Origin: JALHTG01 sp964528315
GTDB lineage: Archaea; Thermoproteota; Bathyarchaeia; 40CM-2-53-6; JALHTG01
Reading direction: 5' to 3'
Assembly: GCA_964528315.1 (NCBI GenBank)
Contig: CAZGRO010000021.1
Location: forward strand, 1-15,595
Length of the DNA: 15,595 bases
A program made the translations under genes and the position numbers. Shown piece by piece: positions 14,217-15,595 of this stretch (within the stretch, counting starts at the first letter, position 1; every line of letters starts with the position of its first letter). Below the pieces are notes generated by a model. The model worked only from the letters and a program-made list of their open reading frames with translations. It did no database searches and was not told the DNA's origin.

Positions 14217-14612
14217 CTATGATCGCTTCGATTTGCTCGTTAATCCTGTCGGTTCAATGCCTTCTACTTGCTGATCGTCCACCTTCATTACGTCGCGGAG
14301 GAAACGTGCTCCATCATCTGTCAATCGGTAGACGCGGTAGCTGCCAGGGTTCTCTGGCTGTTCCATTGTATCACCCTCTATGAGGCCGGCCCCTTCCAGA
14401 ATCTTCAGGTGATAGACCAAGGTCGACTTGCCTTTTCCGTCACTTGATCCTAGCTCCTTGAGTAGGCTGGAGAACGAGAGGCATTTGCTCCTTGTCTTCG
14501 ACTCGCATGCAGCTAGCGTCAGAAGAATCGCGAGCCTCTGACGGTGAATTGCCGCCTTAACCCTCTTCAGCCAGGATTCGGGCAGTTGGATCTTGGAGGT
14601 CATCACGGTCAC
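14217..14612 (-). CDS. Winged-helix (ArsR-like) transcriptional regulator
   Basis: A 131-residue protein with one winged-helix domain (about 24-107): a first helix RQRLAILLTLA, the recognition helix around KSTLVYHLKILEGAGLIEG (63-80), which is the ArsR/MarR 'LVYHLKxLExAGLI' pattern, and a wing ending YRVYRLTDDGARFL. No cysteine metal-sensor motif is obvious (Cys36 and Cys44 lie outside the helix-turn-helix). The GTG at 14612 is 26 nt from a TATA-like CTTATTTG, consistent with leaderless translation; ATG 14603 is the alternative. It is divergent from the promoter at 14715, so it may regulate that transcript. Confidence 0.85.
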   Translation of the reverse strand: MTVMTSKIQLPESWLKRVKAAIHRQRLAILLTLAACESKTRSKCLSFSSLLKELGSSDGKGKSTLVYHLKILEGAGLIEGDTMEQPENPGSYRVYRLTDDGARFLRDVMKVDDQQVEGIEPTGLTSKSKRS

Positions 14613-14634
14613 ATTCCATTATGCGCCTGTAATG

Positions 14635-14642
14635 CAAATAAG
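14635..14642 (-). promoter_or_regulatory. TATA box for the winged-helix regulator
   Basis: CTTATTTG on the minus strand, about 26 nt from GTG 14612, giving a leaderless or almost leaderless mRNA. Confidence 0.5.
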
Positions 14643-14714
14643 CCTATTTCAGGAGCAGTTTGTCTTGTTCGTACACACTCTACTTATGTCGATGAGGGTG
14701 AAGTTAGAGAAGGG

Positions 14715-14722
14715 TTTATTAA
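14715..14722 (+). promoter_or_regulatory. TATA box of an unassigned transcript
   Basis: TTTATTAA, identical to the padR box at 7149-7156. It lies in the 421-bp stretch 14613-15033 that has no firm gene; transcription would start near 14743-14747. Confidence 0.5.
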
Positions 14723-14726
14723 CCTA

Positions 14727-14744
14727 GTTCGATATTTTTCGAAC
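14727..14744. promoter_or_regulatory. Inverted repeat over the expected transcription start
   Basis: GTTCGATATTTTTCGAAC: perfect 6-bp arms around TATTTT, 4 bp after the TATA box at 14715-14722. The position and symmetry fit a repressor site, perhaps for the divergent winged-helix regulator. Confidence 0.5.
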
Positions 14745-14763
14745 AGAAAGAGCGGAACAGCCG

Positions 14764-14874
14764 ATGGAGCACACCTCACCGAAAAACCAATCCGGCCCAT
14801 GGGACCTACCCTCCCCAGAGTGGTGCATCTGCAGACGCCCCATAACCAACACCCTGACAGGCATCTACGCGTAA
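14764..14874 (+). CDS. Possible 36-codon ORF (or part of a noncoding RNA)
   Basis: This is the first ATG after the promoter at 14715. It encodes 36 residues ending with a WCICRRP segment and then TAA at 14872-14874; no codon ends in T. The same frame stays open for a further 28 codons to a TAA at 14959-14961. No domain is recognised and the ribosome site is weak (GGA, 9 nt upstream). GACCGCA (14878-14884) can pair with TGCGGTC (14972-14978), so a structured RNA is an alternative. Beyond this and the two promoter elements I see no gene in 14613-15033. Confidence 0.25.
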   Translation: MEHTSPKNQSGPWDLPSPEWCICRRPITNTLTGIYA

Positions 14875-14982
14875 GCAGACCGCATTAGCCCAAACCACCT
14901 CCAAGCCCCCCTTGCAACTCCAAGCCATAGCCGCCCCGCTGCCGACAAGATCACGCGGTAAGCTATCGCCCTGCGGTCCAAA

Positions 14983-15003
14983 CTCTTAAGAGCACTCTAT
15001 TAC
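14983..15003 (+). promoter_or_regulatory. Palindrome and TATA-like box before the zinc-ribbon membrane gene
   Basis: CTCTTAAGAG (14983-14992) is a perfect 10-bp palindrome. TCTATTAC (14996-15003) is a weak TATA-like element about 35 nt before the ATG at 15034. Confidence 0.35.
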
Positions 15004-15033
15004 ACCGCTACCATTGGAGGACTTGTCCGGTTT

Positions 15034-15411
15034 ATGGACCCGATAGAGCCATGGCTAGGATTGCTTTTCGAGTCGCTCATCCCATTCATCCTGTTGCCAG
15101 GAAGTGTGATAGTTGCAGTTTGGCTAGCCCTCAAATTCCCAATCCGCATGGCCAAAGCCGGCGTAATGGTCATTGGTTTTTCGGCACTTCTCTCCGTTTG
15201 GTTGGGGAGACTTGAGTTGTACTGGTTGCCCGCGTTTGCACTATTCGCGTGTGGCCTGATTCTCGGGGCATCGCTATTGATCTCAGGACTCGCGACAAAA
15301 CCCAAGTTAGCATCCGAGGGCGGTAGACGCTGCCAGAAATGTGGGAACGGTCTCTCCTCGTTGCCATTCAACATTGAATTCTGCCCCTATTGCGGACACA
15401 AAATCGACTAA
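15034..15411 (+). CDS. Membrane protein with C-terminal zinc ribbon
   Basis: A 125-residue protein with three membrane helices (about 7-34, 38-58 and 63-86), then a cytoplasmic linker and a zinc ribbon, Cys100-x2-Cys103 and Cys117-x2-Cys120 (CQKCG ... FCPYCGHKI). This helix-then-ribbon layout is common in archaeal proteins of unknown function. GGAGG (15016-15020) lies 13 nt before the ATG, slightly far; a TATA-like box at 14996 would give a nearly leaderless mRNA instead. It is convergent with the partial peptidase gene that follows, 17 bp apart. Confidence 0.8.
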   Translation: MDPIEPWLGLLFESLIPFILLPGSVIVAVWLALKFPIRMAKAGVMVIGFSALLSVWLGRLELYWLPAFALFACGLILGASLLISGLATKPKLASEGGRRCQKCGNGLSSLPFNIEFCPYCGHKID

Positions 15412-15428
15412 ACCAGTACACGCGGGAC

Positions 15429-15595
15429 CTATTCCAGTGTCTCAAGAAACACCTGTAGCGTTCGGCCAACTCGTTCGAGACTCTCGGGACCCACCTTGTC
15501 GGCTGTGTCTGCAGTCGTATGCCAGTATGGGTAGTCGAAGTCTATGATGTCGATGGCAGAAACGCCCAGTCGCAGGAATGGGATGTAGTCGTCTA
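15429..15595 (-). CDS. M28-family metallopeptidase, C-terminal fragment (5' end outside window)
   Basis: The last 54 residues of a minus-strand gene that runs off the window. The segment DDYIPFLRLGVSAIDIID followed by YPYWHTTADTADKV and a closing helix (SLERVGRTLQVFLETLE) is the C-terminal end of an M28 aminopeptidase/glutaminyl-cyclase-like enzyme: DD-x-x-PF, a GV-x-x-x-D-x-I-D strand, and WHT with the metal-ligand His. These are zinc-dependent alpha/beta enzymes, often secreted or membrane-anchored; the N-terminal signal cannot be seen. The frame ends at TAG 15429-15431. Without the rest, aminopeptidase and glutaminyl cyclase cannot be told apart. Confidence 0.8.
   Translation of the reverse strand, partial: DDYIPFLRLGVSAIDIIDFDYPYWHTTADTADKVGPESLERVGRTLQVFLETLE

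Noticed and set aside
14544..14888. A 114-codon plus-strand frame overlapping the start of the winged-helix gene
   Set aside because: It runs antisense across that gene's 5' end and its promoter, has no ribosome site, and its product is His/Pro-rich without a domain.
1..15595. CRISPR arrays, insertion sequences, integrases, tRNA or rRNA genes
   Set aside because: No repeated spacer-repeat units, transposase/integrase-like proteins, terminal repeats or tRNA-like cloverleaf sequences were seen by reading both strands.

Overview
The window looks like a chromosomal segment from an archaeon of the TACK (Thermoproteota-like) lineage; a Bathyarchaeia or Nitrososphaeria relative is a guess. The evidence is a ThrRS with the archaeal D-Tyr-deacylase-like editing domain, a ProRS of the archaeal/Thermus type with a C-terminal zinc domain, ribosomal protein eS26 (present in TACK archaea and eukaryotes, absent from euryarchaea as far as I know), a CDP-alcohol transferase resembling archaetidylinositol-phosphate synthase, and archaeal TATA boxes about 25 nt before likely transcription starts, often with very short leaders. 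I see no insertion sequence, integrase, CRISPR array, tRNA or rRNA.

Left part (1-5420, mostly minus strand): a 722-residue protein with two Lrp/AsnC-like winged helices, a DMT/EamA-like membrane protein, a two-helix mini membrane protein, and a short zinc-finger gene sitting 21 nt upstream of thrS as an apparent two-gene unit.

Middle (5650-8676, plus strand): an integral-membrane HExxH (M50-like) protein, the CDP-alcohol phosphatidyltransferase, a PadR-type regulator with a perfect palindrome at its own promoter, a weak 65-codon ORF, and a compact TraB-family protein carrying a four-cysteine cluster. Then comes eS26 (minus), divergent from a PfkB-family kinase (plus). Their intergenic region has two copies of one TATA-like decamer as a perfect inverted repeat, each pointing at its own gene.

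Right part (10105-15595): proS (minus) is divergent from a YdjM/DUF457-type membrane metal-dependent hydrolase. A 63-residue protein overlaps an IMP-dehydrogenase-like gene by ATGA. A winged-helix regulator (minus) follows. A 421-bp stretch without a firm gene holds a TATA box, an inverted repeat and a possible 36-codon ORF. The window ends with a membrane/zinc-ribbon protein and the C-terminal end of an M28 peptidase.

The gene set is mostly housekeeping (tRNA charging, ribosome, purine and lipid synthesis) mixed with small regulators and membrane proteins. I do not see a convincing novel multi-gene system. The points most worth a second look are the TraB cysteine cluster, altered signature motifs in the IMPDH-like protein, the operator-like palindromes at 7166-7190 and 14727-14744, the mirrored promoters at 9031-9070, and the uncharacterised transcript candidate at 14745-14961.
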